In this document: piece after piece, positions 17,120 to 24,806 of the stretch
How positions within the stretch are numbered: the stretch's first letter is position 1
Layout of the letters: every line of letters begins with the position of its first letter
From: an uncultured Bacilli bacterium
Lineage (GTDB): Bacteria; Bacillota_I; Bacilli_A; RFN20; CAG-826
Direction: 5' to 3'
Length of the DNA stretch: 64,000 nucleotides
NCBI GenBank assembly: GCA_944327845.1
Contig: CALVHN010000001.1
Coordinates: forward strand, 135,149-199,148
Notes under the pieces: model-generated
What the model was told of the DNA's origin: nothing
Database searches by the model: none
Seen by the model: only the letters and a program-made list of their open reading frames with translations
Translations under genes and position numbers: made by a program

Positions 17120-17790
17120 CAATTCAAATTAAAGATTTAGATGAATCTTCTAGGCCAAGAGAATTAGCTTTAAATAATGGAATTGATAGTTTATCTAATG
17201 TTAATTTATTAGCTCTAATTTTAGGAAGTGGAATTAAAGGAAAATCGGTAATTGATATATCAAATGAAATATTAAAAAAATATTCAAATTTGTCCGAGCT
17301 TACTAATGTTAATTATAATGAATTAAAAAAGATAAAAGGTCTTTCCAACGCCCAATGTTTAAAGTTAATCGCTTGCTTTGAATTGTGCAAAAGAATTATA
17401 AGAAATGTTAATGAATTAAATAGAAGTATTGAACCAAGAAATATATATAAAGAATTTATTAATGAGTTCGGTATTAATAAAAATGAAACTTTATATCTAT
17501 ACATTTATAAAAATAATATAAGAATTTCCAAAAATAAAATTGTCACAAGTAGCAAAATTTCTGTTATTTTGAGTTTTGATGATATATCAGAAAGAATATC
17601 TCAAAATAAAGGAGATTCATTTTTAATTGTTCATACTCATTTTTCTGAAAATTCTGAACCTTCAAACGAAGACATTCTAGCGACTAATCAATTGATTGAA
17701 ATTTCCAAAAATTTGAAATGTAATTTAATCGATCATATTATTGTTTCTAAATTCAATTATTTTAGCTTTAAAGAGAATGGTTTGATTTAA
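17116..17790 (+). CDS. radC: RadC/UPF0758 family JAB-domain protein
   Basis: The N-terminal helix-hairpin-helix region (about residues 30-85, ILGSGIKGKS ... IKGLSNAQ) is followed by a JAMM metalloprotease-like domain with HTHFSENSEPSNED, matching the H-x-H...S-x-x-D metal site. The family usually reads HNHPSG here, so this copy is divergent around it. Function is unsettled. The old link to recombinational repair is doubtful, but radC belongs to late competence regulons in streptococci. The start is ATG 17116, overlapping the stop of the peptide gene; a GTG six bases earlier is not needed. Length is 224 residues. Expression is probably driven by the shared block at 16897. Confidence 0.9.
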   Translation: MTIQIKDLDESSRPRELALNNGIDSLSNVNLLALILGSGIKGKSVIDISNEILKKYSNLSELTNVNYNELKKIKGLSNAQCLKLIACFELCKRIIRNVNELNRSIEPRNIYKEFINEFGINKNETLYLYIYKNNIRISKNKIVTSSKISVILSFDDISERISQNKGDSFLIVHTHFSENSEPSNEDILATNQLIEISKNLKCNLIDHIIVSKFNYFSFKENGLI

Positions 17791-17797
17791 AAGCTTG

Positions 17798-17826
17798 TTG
17801 ACTTATCGATTGAATTAAATTAAAAT
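17798..17826 (+). promoter_or_regulatory. Promoter of the rplU-prp-rpmA operon
   Basis: TTGACT (17798-17803) and TAAAAT (17821-17826) are 17 bases apart, directly upstream of the L21 leader. Close to consensus, as expected for a ribosomal protein operon. Confidence 0.75.
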
Positions 17827-17830
17827 ATTC

Positions 17831-17925
17831 GCGTTGTAAATCATTAAATTTACAACCGCATTGAGAAGGTTTAAATCCAATTATAAATTGGTACCTTAAG
17901 AGCGAGTAATTTTATTTATTGATGG
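17831..17925 (+). promoter_or_regulatory. Ribosomal protein L21 leader RNA
   Basis: The structured leader contains a hairpin GTTGTAAAT (17833-17841) / ATTTACAAC (17848-17856). A second element is nested: AAGGT (17866-17870) pairs with ACCTT (17893-17897) around CCAATT/AATTGG (17877-17882 and 17886-17891). Position and layout fit the L21 leader family of Firmicutes, which controls rplU-rpmA by an autogenous mechanism. The assignment rests on context plus visible stems, without a covariance search. Confidence 0.7.
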
Positions 17926-17935
17926 AGGAACAAAG

Positions 17936-18247
17936 ATGTACGCAATAATTTTAAGCGGCGGAAAGCAACTTAAAGTTGAAGTAGGACAAAAAATCTATGT
18001 AGAAAAATTAAATAATGTCGAAGTAGGTTCTGAATATACTTTCAACGATGTTCTTTTAATTGGCGGAGATAAAATGATAAACGGAAATCCTACAGTTAAA
18101 GGTGCAAGTGTCGTTGCTACTGTTGAAAAACAAGGATTAGGTAAGAAAATTCGTGTTTTTAAATACAAACCTAAATCTAATTATCGTAAGACTCAAGGTC
18201 ATAGACAACCTTATACTTGTTTATTAATCAAGAGTATTAATGCATAA
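17936..18247 (+). CDS. rplU: Large ribosomal subunit protein bL21
   Basis: The 103-residue protein begins [18 protein letters not shown] and carries the conserved C-terminal block [19 protein letters not shown] typical of bL21. It binds 23S rRNA in the 50S subunit. A GGAGG site (17924-17928) precedes the ATG. It is the first gene of an operon with prp and rpmA, the standard Firmicutes arrangement, and sits behind the L21 leader. The stop TAA shares its last base with the ATG of prp. Confidence 0.98.
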   Translation: MYAIILSGGKQLKVEVGQKIYVEKLNNVEVGSEYTFNDVLLIGGDKMINGNPTVKGASVVATVEKQGLGKKIRVFKYKPKSNYRKTQGHRQPYTCLLIKSINA

Positions 18248-18576
18248 TGATTAATATTGTTTTTTTAAAACATAAGGACAATATTATTGGTTTTGAAGCA
18301 AAAGGACATGCCAATTTTGATATAAAAGGTAAAGATATTGTTTGTAGCGCAGTTAGTTCAATTATTATTGGTGGCTTAAATGCAATAAACAATATTTCAA
18401 ATTTTGAGGTCAAAATTCAAAATGGGTATGTTAAATGTTTATCCAATAACAAAATTGATATTCATGATCAAATTGTTATTGAAACGATTGAAGTTCAACT
18501 TAGAACGATACAAGACTCTTTTGGAGATTTTGTAAAAATTGAGGAAAGGAATGAAAGTTATGGTACTAAGATTTAA
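18247..18576 (+). CDS. prp: Ribosomal-processing cysteine protease Prp
   Basis: Prp removes the N-terminal extension of L27 in Firmicutes and related phyla. The catalytic His and Cys are in [18 protein letters not shown] (about residues 19-36). The length of 109 residues matches the family. The gene lies between rplU and rpmA as usual and overlaps rpmA at its 3' end. Its substrate, an L27 with the sequence LDIQLFA before Ser, is encoded immediately downstream, so the processing system is complete here. Confidence 0.95.
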   Translation: MINIVFLKHKDNIIGFEAKGHANFDIKGKDIVCSAVSSIIIGGLNAINNISNFEVKIQNGYVKCLSNNKIDIHDQIVIETIEVQLRTIQDSFGDFVKIEERNESYGTKI

Positions 18577-18853
18577 ATTAGATATTCAACTCTTCGCTTC
18601 ACATAAAGGTGTTGGTAGTACAAAAAACGGCCGTGATTCTGCTGGTAGAAGATTAGGTGTTAAAATTGCAGACGGACAAATATGTAAAGCAGGAGCAATT
18701 ATTTATAGACAACGCGGTACTAGAATTTACCCAGGTATCAATACTAAAAAAGGTAAAGATGATACAATCTTTGCTTTAAAAGAAGGTATTGTTAAATTTG
18801 AAAGAGTAGGTAAAAATAGAAAACGCGTAAGTGTTTACGAAAATTTAGCTTAA
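18560..18853 (+). CDS. rpmA: Large ribosomal subunit protein bL27
   Basis: Located near the peptidyl transferase centre of the 50S subunit. The body [20 protein letters not shown] is diagnostic. The N-terminus [13 protein letters not shown] is the extension cleaved by Prp, leaving a mature protein beginning near SHKG. I prefer ATG 18560, about 10 bases after GAGGAAAGG; ATG 18551 is also in frame but lies too close to that site. The start overlaps the end of prp. A strong hairpin terminator follows the stop. Confidence 0.97.
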   Translation: MVLRFKLDIQLFASHKGVGSTKNGRDSAGRRLGVKIADGQICKAGAIIYRQRGTRIYPGINTKKGKDDTIFALKEGIVKFERVGKNRKRVSVYENLA

Positions 18854-18860
18854 ATAATTG

Positions 18861-18886
18861 CCACCTGTTTTACAGGTGGTTTTCTT
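18861..18886 (+). terminator. Rho-independent terminator after rpmA
   Basis: The stem CCACCTGT (18861-18868) / ACAGGTGG (18872-18879) has a 3-base loop and is followed by TTTTCTTTT. It ends the rplU operon 9 bases before obg. Confidence 0.88.
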
Positions 18887-18894
18887 TTAAAAAT

Positions 18895-20157
18895 ATGTTT
18901 ATTGATCGTGTTGTAATAGAGTTAAGAAGTGGAAAAGGAGGAGATGGAAGAATCTCTTTCTTGAGAGAAAAAAATAGACCTCGTGGCGGTCCTGATGGTG
19001 GAAATGGCGGTAAAGGAGGCTCAATTTTTTTACGCGCTTCAAAAAATATTAATACTTTATTTAATTTTAGACATTCAAAAGTATTCTCTGCAGCTGATGG
19101 AGAAAACGGAGACATTAAAAATCAATATGGTAAAAATGCTATGGATGTATATATAGATGTCCCTGTTGGTAGCGTAATATTTTTAGAAGAAAACCATAAA
19201 TTCGTTTGTGATTTAAATGAAGATGGCAAAACTATTCTTATATGTAAAGGTGGTCGTGGCGGAAGAGGCAATGCGTGTTTTAAGAATCCAAGAAATAAAG
19301 CACCAAAAATCGCAGAAAATGGTCTTCCTGGCGAAAGAAAAAGAATAATCATTGAATTAAAGTTATTAGCAGATGTAGGAATTATTGGTTTTCCTAGTGT
19401 TGGAAAATCTACTTTTATATCATGTGTAACTAATTGCAAAGCTGAAATTGCTGATTATAATTTTACAACGTTAATTCCTAATTTGGGTGTTGTTAGTAAA
19501 AATAATCAATCTTTTGTTTTAGCTGATATGCCTGGTTTAATTGAAGGAGCACACCAAGGAAAAGGCTTAGGATTAAATTTTTTAAGGCATATTGAAAGAA
19601 CGAAGATATTGATTCATATGGTCGATATGGATAGTGACCGTGATCCTTATAATGATTATTTAGTTATTAACAAGGAATTAGAAGAATATAAAATGCATTT
19701 AATCGATAGACCACAAATAGTTGTAGCAAGTAAGGTTGATAATGATGATGCATATAAAAAGTTTGTTGCTTTTAAAAATAAACTTGGCATTGATGTAATA
19801 CCAATAAGCTCGTTAGCTAATTATAATCTTGATCTTGTAATTGATAAATGTTTTGAATTATTAAAGACTGCAGTAACTTATCCTATTTATGATGAGGAAG
19901 AAAAAGAAAAGGTTATTGAATTAAATGATAATGAAGAAATTTTCAGAATTGTTAAAAGAAGCAATAATGAATACGAAATTTTGGGCGAAAGAGTCGTTCG
20001 TACTTATCACTTAATTAATATGTCTGAAGATGAAGGAATGCTTAAGTTTATTCAATATTTAAATAAAATTGGAGTTGATGAAGAACTACACAAAATCGGC
20101 GCTAAAACTGGTGATACTGTAAAAATTGAAGACTTTGAGTTTGAATATTTTGAATAA
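18895..20157 (+). CDS. obg: GTPase Obg/CgtA
   Basis: Essential GTPase in 50S maturation and stress response. It has an N-terminal glycine-rich Obg fold (residues 1-155, with GGPDGGNGGKGG), a G domain with GFPSVGKSTFI, DMPGLIEGAH and SKVDN, and a C-terminal OCT domain (about 340-420). Length is 420 residues. The ATG at 18895 is only 9 bases after the terminator run and has no ribosome site, so the transcript from a promoter here would have a very short leader, or transcription reads through. ruvA follows after 6 bases. Confidence 0.97.
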   Translation: MFIDRVVIELRSGKGGDGRISFLREKNRPRGGPDGGNGGKGGSIFLRASKNINTLFNFRHSKVFSAADGENGDIKNQYGKNAMDVYIDVPVGSVIFLEENHKFVCDLNEDGKTILICKGGRGGRGNACFKNPRNKAPKIAENGLPGERKRIIIELKLLADVGIIGFPSVGKSTFISCVTNCKAEIADYNFTTLIPNLGVVSKNNQSFVLADMPGLIEGAHQGKGLGLNFLRHIERTKILIHMVDMDSDRDPYNDYLVINKELEEYKMHLIDRPQIVVASKVDNDDAYKKFVAFKNKLGIDVIPISSLANYNLDLVIDKCFELLKTAVTYPIYDEEEKEKVIELNDNEEIFRIVKRSNNEYEILGERVVRTYHLINMSEDEGMLKFIQYLNKIGVDEELHKIGAKTGDTVKIEDFEFEYFE

Positions 20158-20163
20158 TTTTGA

Positions 20164-20718
20164 ATGATTGAATATTTAAAGGGAAAAGTAATTTTTAAAA
20201 ATATTAAATCAGTTACTTTGGAAATATTTGATCAGTTTGCTTTAAATATTTTTGTTACAAATGAAAATGCATTTAAATTAAATGAATCTTACCAAATTTA
20301 TATTTGGGAAAATATTCTTGAAGATGAAATTAATTTATATGGGTTTCTTGATAAAACAGAAAGAGAAGTTTTTGTAAATCTATTAAAAATACAAGGAATT
20401 GGTCCAAAAACTTCCTTAAATATATTAAGAAAAAATAATTTTAGTAATTTAGTATTCTTAATTAAAAATGAAAAATACCAAGAATTAGAAAAAATTAAAG
20501 GTATAGGAAGTAAAGCAACATTAATAATTAATGAATTATCTAAGAAAATGCCAAAAATAAATGAAAAGATTAACTTTAATTATCCTGATGTATACTATGC
20601 TTTATGTTCTTTAGGATATGACTCAAATAAAATTTTTAAAGCACTGCAAAAAATGCCAAATAATCTAACTGAACAAGAAATTTTTAAAAAAGCTGTTGAA
20701 ATTATAAAAAATGGTTAA
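20164..20718 (+). CDS. ruvA: Holliday junction DNA helicase subunit RuvA
   Basis: Tetrameric junction-binding protein that loads RuvB. Two helix-hairpin-helix motifs are visible (IQGIGPKTSLNIL and IKGIGSKATLIINEL), and a C-terminal domain for RuvB contact is at about residues 135-184. The protein is slightly short at 184 residues. The N-terminal OB fold (MIEYLKGKVIFKN) is recognisable. The gene overlaps ruvB by 8 bases. No ruvC is seen, as expected for Firmicutes, which use RecU. Confidence 0.94.
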   Translation: MIEYLKGKVIFKNIKSVTLEIFDQFALNIFVTNENAFKLNESYQIYIWENILEDEINLYGFLDKTEREVFVNLLKIQGIGPKTSLNILRKNNFSNLVFLIKNEKYQELEKIKGIGSKATLIINELSKKMPKINEKINFNYPDVYYALCSLGYDSNKIFKALQKMPNNLTEQEIFKKAVEIIKNG

Positions 20719-21679
20719 AGAAAATTTTGAAATAATTTTAAGACCATCAAATCTAAAACAATTTTTTGGGCAAGAAAAGATAAAAAACAGATTAAAAGTT
20801 TTTATATTTAGTGCTGAGAAAAGGAGTCAAAGTTTAGATCACTGTTTGTTTTATGGTCCACCAGGCTTAGGTAAAACAACATTAGCAAATGTAATATCAA
20901 ATGAATTAAAGTCTAAAATTTATTCTGTTTCTGCTCCAAGTATTGAAACACCGGCAGAAATGATTGAAATTATTGCTCAAATAAATCACAAAGATATTTT
21001 ATTTATAGATGAAATACATGGTCTTAAAACAGAAATTGAAGAAATATTGTATAGTGTAATGGATGATTTTACATTGAATGTTTCTTATAAAAACTGCGAA
21101 AAAACTAAAATTTTATCATTAAAAGTTCCTCATTTTACTATTATAGGCGCAACAACAAAACCATCATTAATGACAAGACCTTTGCGAGAAAGGTTTGGAA
21201 TTCAATTCAGATTTGAATATTATACGGATGATGAATTAAAAGAAATTGTTAAATTTAATTGTGAAAAAATGAAAATAAAAGTTGATGACAATATAGCTCT
21301 TGAAATTGCTAAAAGAAGTAGAAAAACCCCACGAATCGTAAATAATTTAATAAAAAGACTTGTCGATTATTCTATTTATTACAAAATCGATAACATTACT
21401 TATAACAATATATTAACTTTCTTTAATTTCTTAGGTATAGATGAATTAGGTTTAAATGAATTAGATTATGAAATATTGAATATATTATTTGATAAGTTTA
21501 ATAATAAGGGTGCCTCTTTGGAAAATGTAGCGGATTATTTAAATGAAAATGTAAGCAATATAAAAGAAATGAATGAGCCATTTTTAGTTAGTATTGGATT
21601 AATTGAAAGAACAAAAGTTGGGAGAAAAGTTACAGAACTTGGTCAAAATGTATTAAATAGAAAAATAGTAAATAAATAG
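20711..21679 (+). CDS. ruvB: Holliday junction branch migration ATPase RuvB
   Basis: AAA+ motor of branch migration. It has RPSNLKQFFGQEKIK at the N-terminus, Walker A GPPGLGKTTLAN (about residues 52-63), Walker B DILFIDEIHGL, GATTKPSLMTRPLRERFG (sensor and arginine finger), and a C-terminal winged helix (GLIERTKVGRKVTELG). Length is 322 residues. The start overlaps ruvA. This is the last gene of obg-ruvA-ruvB. An AT-rich repeat element follows the stop. Confidence 0.97.
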   Translation: MVKENFEIILRPSNLKQFFGQEKIKNRLKVFIFSAEKRSQSLDHCLFYGPPGLGKTTLANVISNELKSKIYSVSAPSIETPAEMIEIIAQINHKDILFIDEIHGLKTEIEEILYSVMDDFTLNVSYKNCEKTKILSLKVPHFTIIGATTKPSLMTRPLRERFGIQFRFEYYTDDELKEIVKFNCEKMKIKVDDNIALEIAKRSRKTPRIVNNLIKRLVDYSIYYKIDNITYNNILTFFNFLGIDELGLNELDYEILNILFDKFNNKGASLENVADYLNENVSNIKEMNEPFLVSIGLIERTKVGRKVTELGQNVLNRKIVNK

Positions 21680-21687
21680 TAATATTT

Positions 21688-21707
21688 TAGTTAATTTTTA
21701 GTATAAT
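21688..21707 (+). repeat. AT-rich boundary element, copy 2
   Basis: TAGTTAATTTTTAGTATAAT is identical over 20 bases to 35868-35887. It lies between ruvB and the secDF promoter. Confidence 0.55.
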
Positions 21708-21733
21708 ATCTTATCTTTATTATTAAAAAGTGT

Positions 21734-21762
21734 TTGTTAATTTTACTCCTTTAATGTATATT
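21734..21762 (+). promoter_or_regulatory. Putative secDF promoter
   Basis: TTGTTA (21734-21739) and TATATT (21757-21762) have a 17-base spacer. The predicted start near 21769 places the large palindrome at 21773 in the first bases of the leader. Confidence 0.5.
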
Positions 21763-21772
21763 ATTATGCGAA

Positions 21773-21796
21773 TGTTTATAAATATATTTATAAACA
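21773..21796 (+). promoter_or_regulatory. Perfect 24-base palindrome in the secDF leader
   Basis: The half-site TGTTTATAAATA is followed directly by its exact reverse complement. It lies between the promoter and the ATG at 21821. It could be an operator for a dimeric regulator or an RNA hairpin. No other copy was noticed in the window. Confidence 0.6.
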
Positions 21797-21820
21797 CGTT
21801 TAATAATTAAGAGGTAACTT

Positions 21821-24772
21821 ATGAAAAAATTTATTGCCTATCTTACAATTGGCTTTTCAATATTGATTTCGGCTTTCGTTGCTATTATTCCTACAATTCA
21901 GATTATTAATGGGAATATTGATTATACTAGAAGTAGAACTTATGTTTATACAATAAGCGATAGAATTATTGATGATTCCTTTGCTAACGATATGTCCCAA
22001 GATAATTATGACTTACTTAGTGATGAAGAAAAAAGTGATGTTCTTGATGATGTTGTTAATGAATTTGAAAATAGATTAGATATTGCACAAGTTAATGACT
22101 ATAAAATTAATACTGTTGGCTATGATACAATCGAAGTAACATTTAAAACCGAAAGTTCTTTATATGATGATGTTGCATCTTATTTACCATTTAGCTGGTC
22201 ATTTATGGCTTCAACTTATGGTAGTGAAACAAATCTCGTTTTAGGCGATGATGCACAAGTTACTAATACAAATATTTTGACTGATTCTTCAGCTTCTGTT
22301 GATTATTCTAATTTTACTGAAGAAAATAATTCTGAATCTGATACAAGATTTTTTAATCCAGGCGATGCAAGAGTTGAATATAGAAATGGTTACCCTTATG
22401 TTGTTATAAATTTATCTAATCCAGATGGATTTAAAAAATTATATGAACAAGCAAGTGTTGTTGAGTCTGATGGGGATTCTTCATCAACAGATGGCGCCAC
22501 TACACAAAATAAAATATTAAGAAGTAATACTAGTGGATCAACAACCGGTACATCAACTGGTGATGGTAGTGAGGGAACTACCGATGAAGGAGAAACAACT
22601 GAAGAAACTGTTGCCGACGAAAACAAAATATTTATTTTAAACAATTGGTTAACAAATCTTGATTTAGAAGATTTTTTAACTGATCAAGGTACTAATAATA
22701 TTTTTTCATATAATATTAGAAACTATGTTTTATTTGCTATTGACTGTACGAATGCTGCAAATGTTTATTGGGACTATGATGCAAATGCTAATCAAGAAGA
22801 AGTAACATATAATGAAATTTATTTTGGTGGATATAATTTATTAAATTCTGATGAAGAATCTTCTTATTATGGCTCTCAAGTAACAGAAGAAGCACTTGCT
22901 TACAAAAAAGCTAATATTTGGTGTGGTAAATTTAATGCTTCAACTTATAAATATGAAATTAATTTAGCTAATTATGGTGGAAATTATGCATATACGGAAA
23001 GTGTCGACCCTCAAGTTGAATATTTAGTTAGAAATCACCATGTTCAAATGTCTTCTCTTTTAATTACCTTAATTGTCGCCTTTATAATTATTACGTTGTT
23101 TTTAGGCTTAAATTATGGAATTTCTGGTGTTTTCGGTTCTATCGTTACTTTAGGTCTTTTTATCTTATCACTTGGATTATTTAATATCTTAAATATTCAA
23201 TTTAATTTAGGTGCAATTATTGCATTATTAGTAATAACTGCAATTTCTATTGCTTCACTTACTATATATTTTAGAAAAATAAGAAATGAAATATATCTTG
23301 GTAAAAATTATAAAAAATCTTATCAAGAAGGTGGTAAAAAATCTATTTGGTATATTTTAGATATATCTATTATTGGTTTAATTTTAGGCGTTGTTACGTA
23401 TTTAGTTCCTAGTTCTATAACAATATCCTTTGGTACTTTGCTAATTATTGGATCAGTTCTTAACTTTATTATAAATGGATGTCTTGTTAGATTAATTTCA
23501 TATCTTTTATATACAAGCTCAATTGTTAATACTCATCCAAAATTGATTAATGTTGATTCTAAATTTGTTCCTAATTTATTAAACGATGAGAAACCAACAT
23601 ATTTTGATATTTATAAAACAAAAACAACAAAAACAACAAAAAGAATCTATTCTATAGTTGGAACTATATTATTAGTTGCTTCCTTGGCAGGTTTAATTAC
23701 TTTCCAAAGCCTTAACGGAAATATTTATGGCGAAGATACATCTAATCAATATTCAAGTTATGTTACTCAAAGATTAGTAGCAAATCCAACTGATGGAACA
23801 GACAACGCTATTAATAATACGATTTTAAATTTCCAGCAATCATTAACAACAATTACATTAGATGAAAAAGGAGAAAATTCCTATTTTGGTGTAGATGTTG
23901 ATAATGCTGATAATATAGTTATTGATAATTATTACTATGAATATAAAAATTCCTCAGCAACCTATCGTTTATATACATTTAGTTTAGATTTTAGCAATAT
24001 TATTGATGCTAACGATACAACAAATACTTACTATTTCATGATTGGTAACACTCAAGAAAGTCGAAGTTCCTTAATTGATGTTTTAAATACACTTTCAGAA
24101 GAATATCTTAATGCAACCGAAACTGGCGAATTAAAGTTAAATAATCGTGTTATGAGTGATTCATCAAATTACTGTGTGATGATTTCAATTTTAATTTCAT
24201 CCTTAATAATCTCTGTTTATTTAACAATTAGATTTGGACTTGCTAAGGCATTAACATCATTAATTTTAACCTTAGGAGTTAGCATTATTACAGTTGGCAT
24301 TTTCTCCCTTGTACAAGCTCCATTAAATCCACTTGTAAGTTATGGGTTGTTATTTGTATTTGTATTTACTTATCTAATTATTAATGCTTTCTTTATAAAT
24401 GAAAAACAAACATTTAATGATAATAAAAAGGAACTTTCTTCAAATAAAGAGCTTAAGTATGAAAAATTTGAGTATTCTATCAACGAAACTTCTGATGGTT
24501 TATTTATTACTTGTTTAGTAATTTCATTTGCTGTTATTCCATGTTTCTTCGCTAATGGATTAGAGCCTTTAATGATTTTAATGGTTTTAATTGGTATGGT
24601 TTTATCGTTTATGTTTATCAAAATTTTATCATTATCTTTAGAGAAGAAATTAGAAAAAGTTTATCTATTGACACGTGACGCTATAAGACCTAAAAAATCT
24701 AAAAAAATAAAACAAAACATAGACAATGATAATGGTCCTTCAGAGTCAATTGTTGTTGGTATAAATGATTAG
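21821..24772 (+). CDS. secDF: Protein translocase subunit SecDF (fused, atypical)
   Basis: SecDF is the membrane accessory of the Sec channel that pulls exported proteins outward. At 983 residues this is one chain with two SecD/SecF-like halves. There is one helix at the N-terminus, a large extracytoplasmic domain, five helices (about residues 405-580), then a second helix plus domain (about 615-780) and five more helices to about 945, about 12 in all. The SecD TM4 region reads ISIASLTIYFRKIRNE where the family has AVDAN...ERI.E. The SecF equivalent also lacks its Asp. A low-complexity Ser/Thr/Gly/Glu stretch (about 216-270) interrupts the first outer domain. The ATG follows GAGG. A terminator follows. 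Confidence 0.87.
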   Translation: MKKFIAYLTIGFSILISAFVAIIPTIQIINGNIDYTRSRTYVYTISDRIIDDSFANDMSQDNYDLLSDEEKSDVLDDVVNEFENRLDIAQVNDYKINTVGYDTIEVTFKTESSLYDDVASYLPFSWSFMASTYGSETNLVLGDDAQVTNTNILTDSSASVDYSNFTEENNSESDTRFFNPGDARVEYRNGYPYVVINLSNPDGFKKLYEQASVVESDGDSSSTDGATTQNKILRSNTSGSTTGTSTGDGSEGTTDEGETTEETVADENKIFILNNWLTNLDLEDFLTDQGTNNIFSYNIRNYVLFAIDCTNAANVYWDYDANANQEEVTYNEIYFGGYNLLNSDEESSYYGSQVTEEALAYKKANIWCGKFNASTYKYEINLANYGGNYAYTESVDPQVEYLVRNHHVQMSSLLITLIVAFIIITLFLGLNYGISGVFGSIVTLGLFILSLGLFNILNIQFNLGAIIALLVITAISIASLTIYFRKIRNEIYLGKNYKKSYQEGGKKSIWYILDISIIGLILGVVTYLVPSSITISFGTLLIIGSVLNFIINGCLVRLISYLLYTSSIVNTHPKLINVDSKFVPNLLNDEKPTYFDIYKTKTTKTTKRIYSIVGTILLVASLAGLITFQSLNGNIYGEDTSNQYSSYVTQRLVANPTDGTDNAINNTILNFQQSLTTITLDEKGENSYFGVDVDNADNIVIDNYYYEYKNSSATYRLYTFSLDFSNIIDANDTTNTYYFMIGNTQESRSSLIDVLNTLSEEYLNATETGELKLNNRVMSDSSNYCVMISILISSLIISVYLTIRFGLAKALTSLILTLGVSIITVGIFSLVQAPLNPLVSYGLLFVFVFTYLIINAFFINEKQTFNDNKKELSSNKELKYEKFEYSINETSDGLFITCLVISFAVIPCFFANGLEPLMILMVLIGMVLSFMFIKILSLSLEKKLEKVYLLTRDAIRPKKSKKIKQNIDNDNGPSESIVVGIND

Positions 24773-24777
24773 GAAAT

Positions 24778-24798
24778 GGTCGAGTAATCGACCTTTTT
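24778..24798 (+). terminator. Rho-independent terminator after secDF
   Basis: The stem GGTCGA (24778-24783) / TCGACC (24788-24793) has loop GTAA and five T residues. It lies 9 bases before recJ. Confidence 0.85.
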
Positions 24799-24806
24799 AA
24801 TACAAT

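Noticed and set aside
18870-19439. Minus-strand frames rich in Pro opposite the start of obg
   Set aside because: Produced by the glycine codons of the Obg fold read in reverse.
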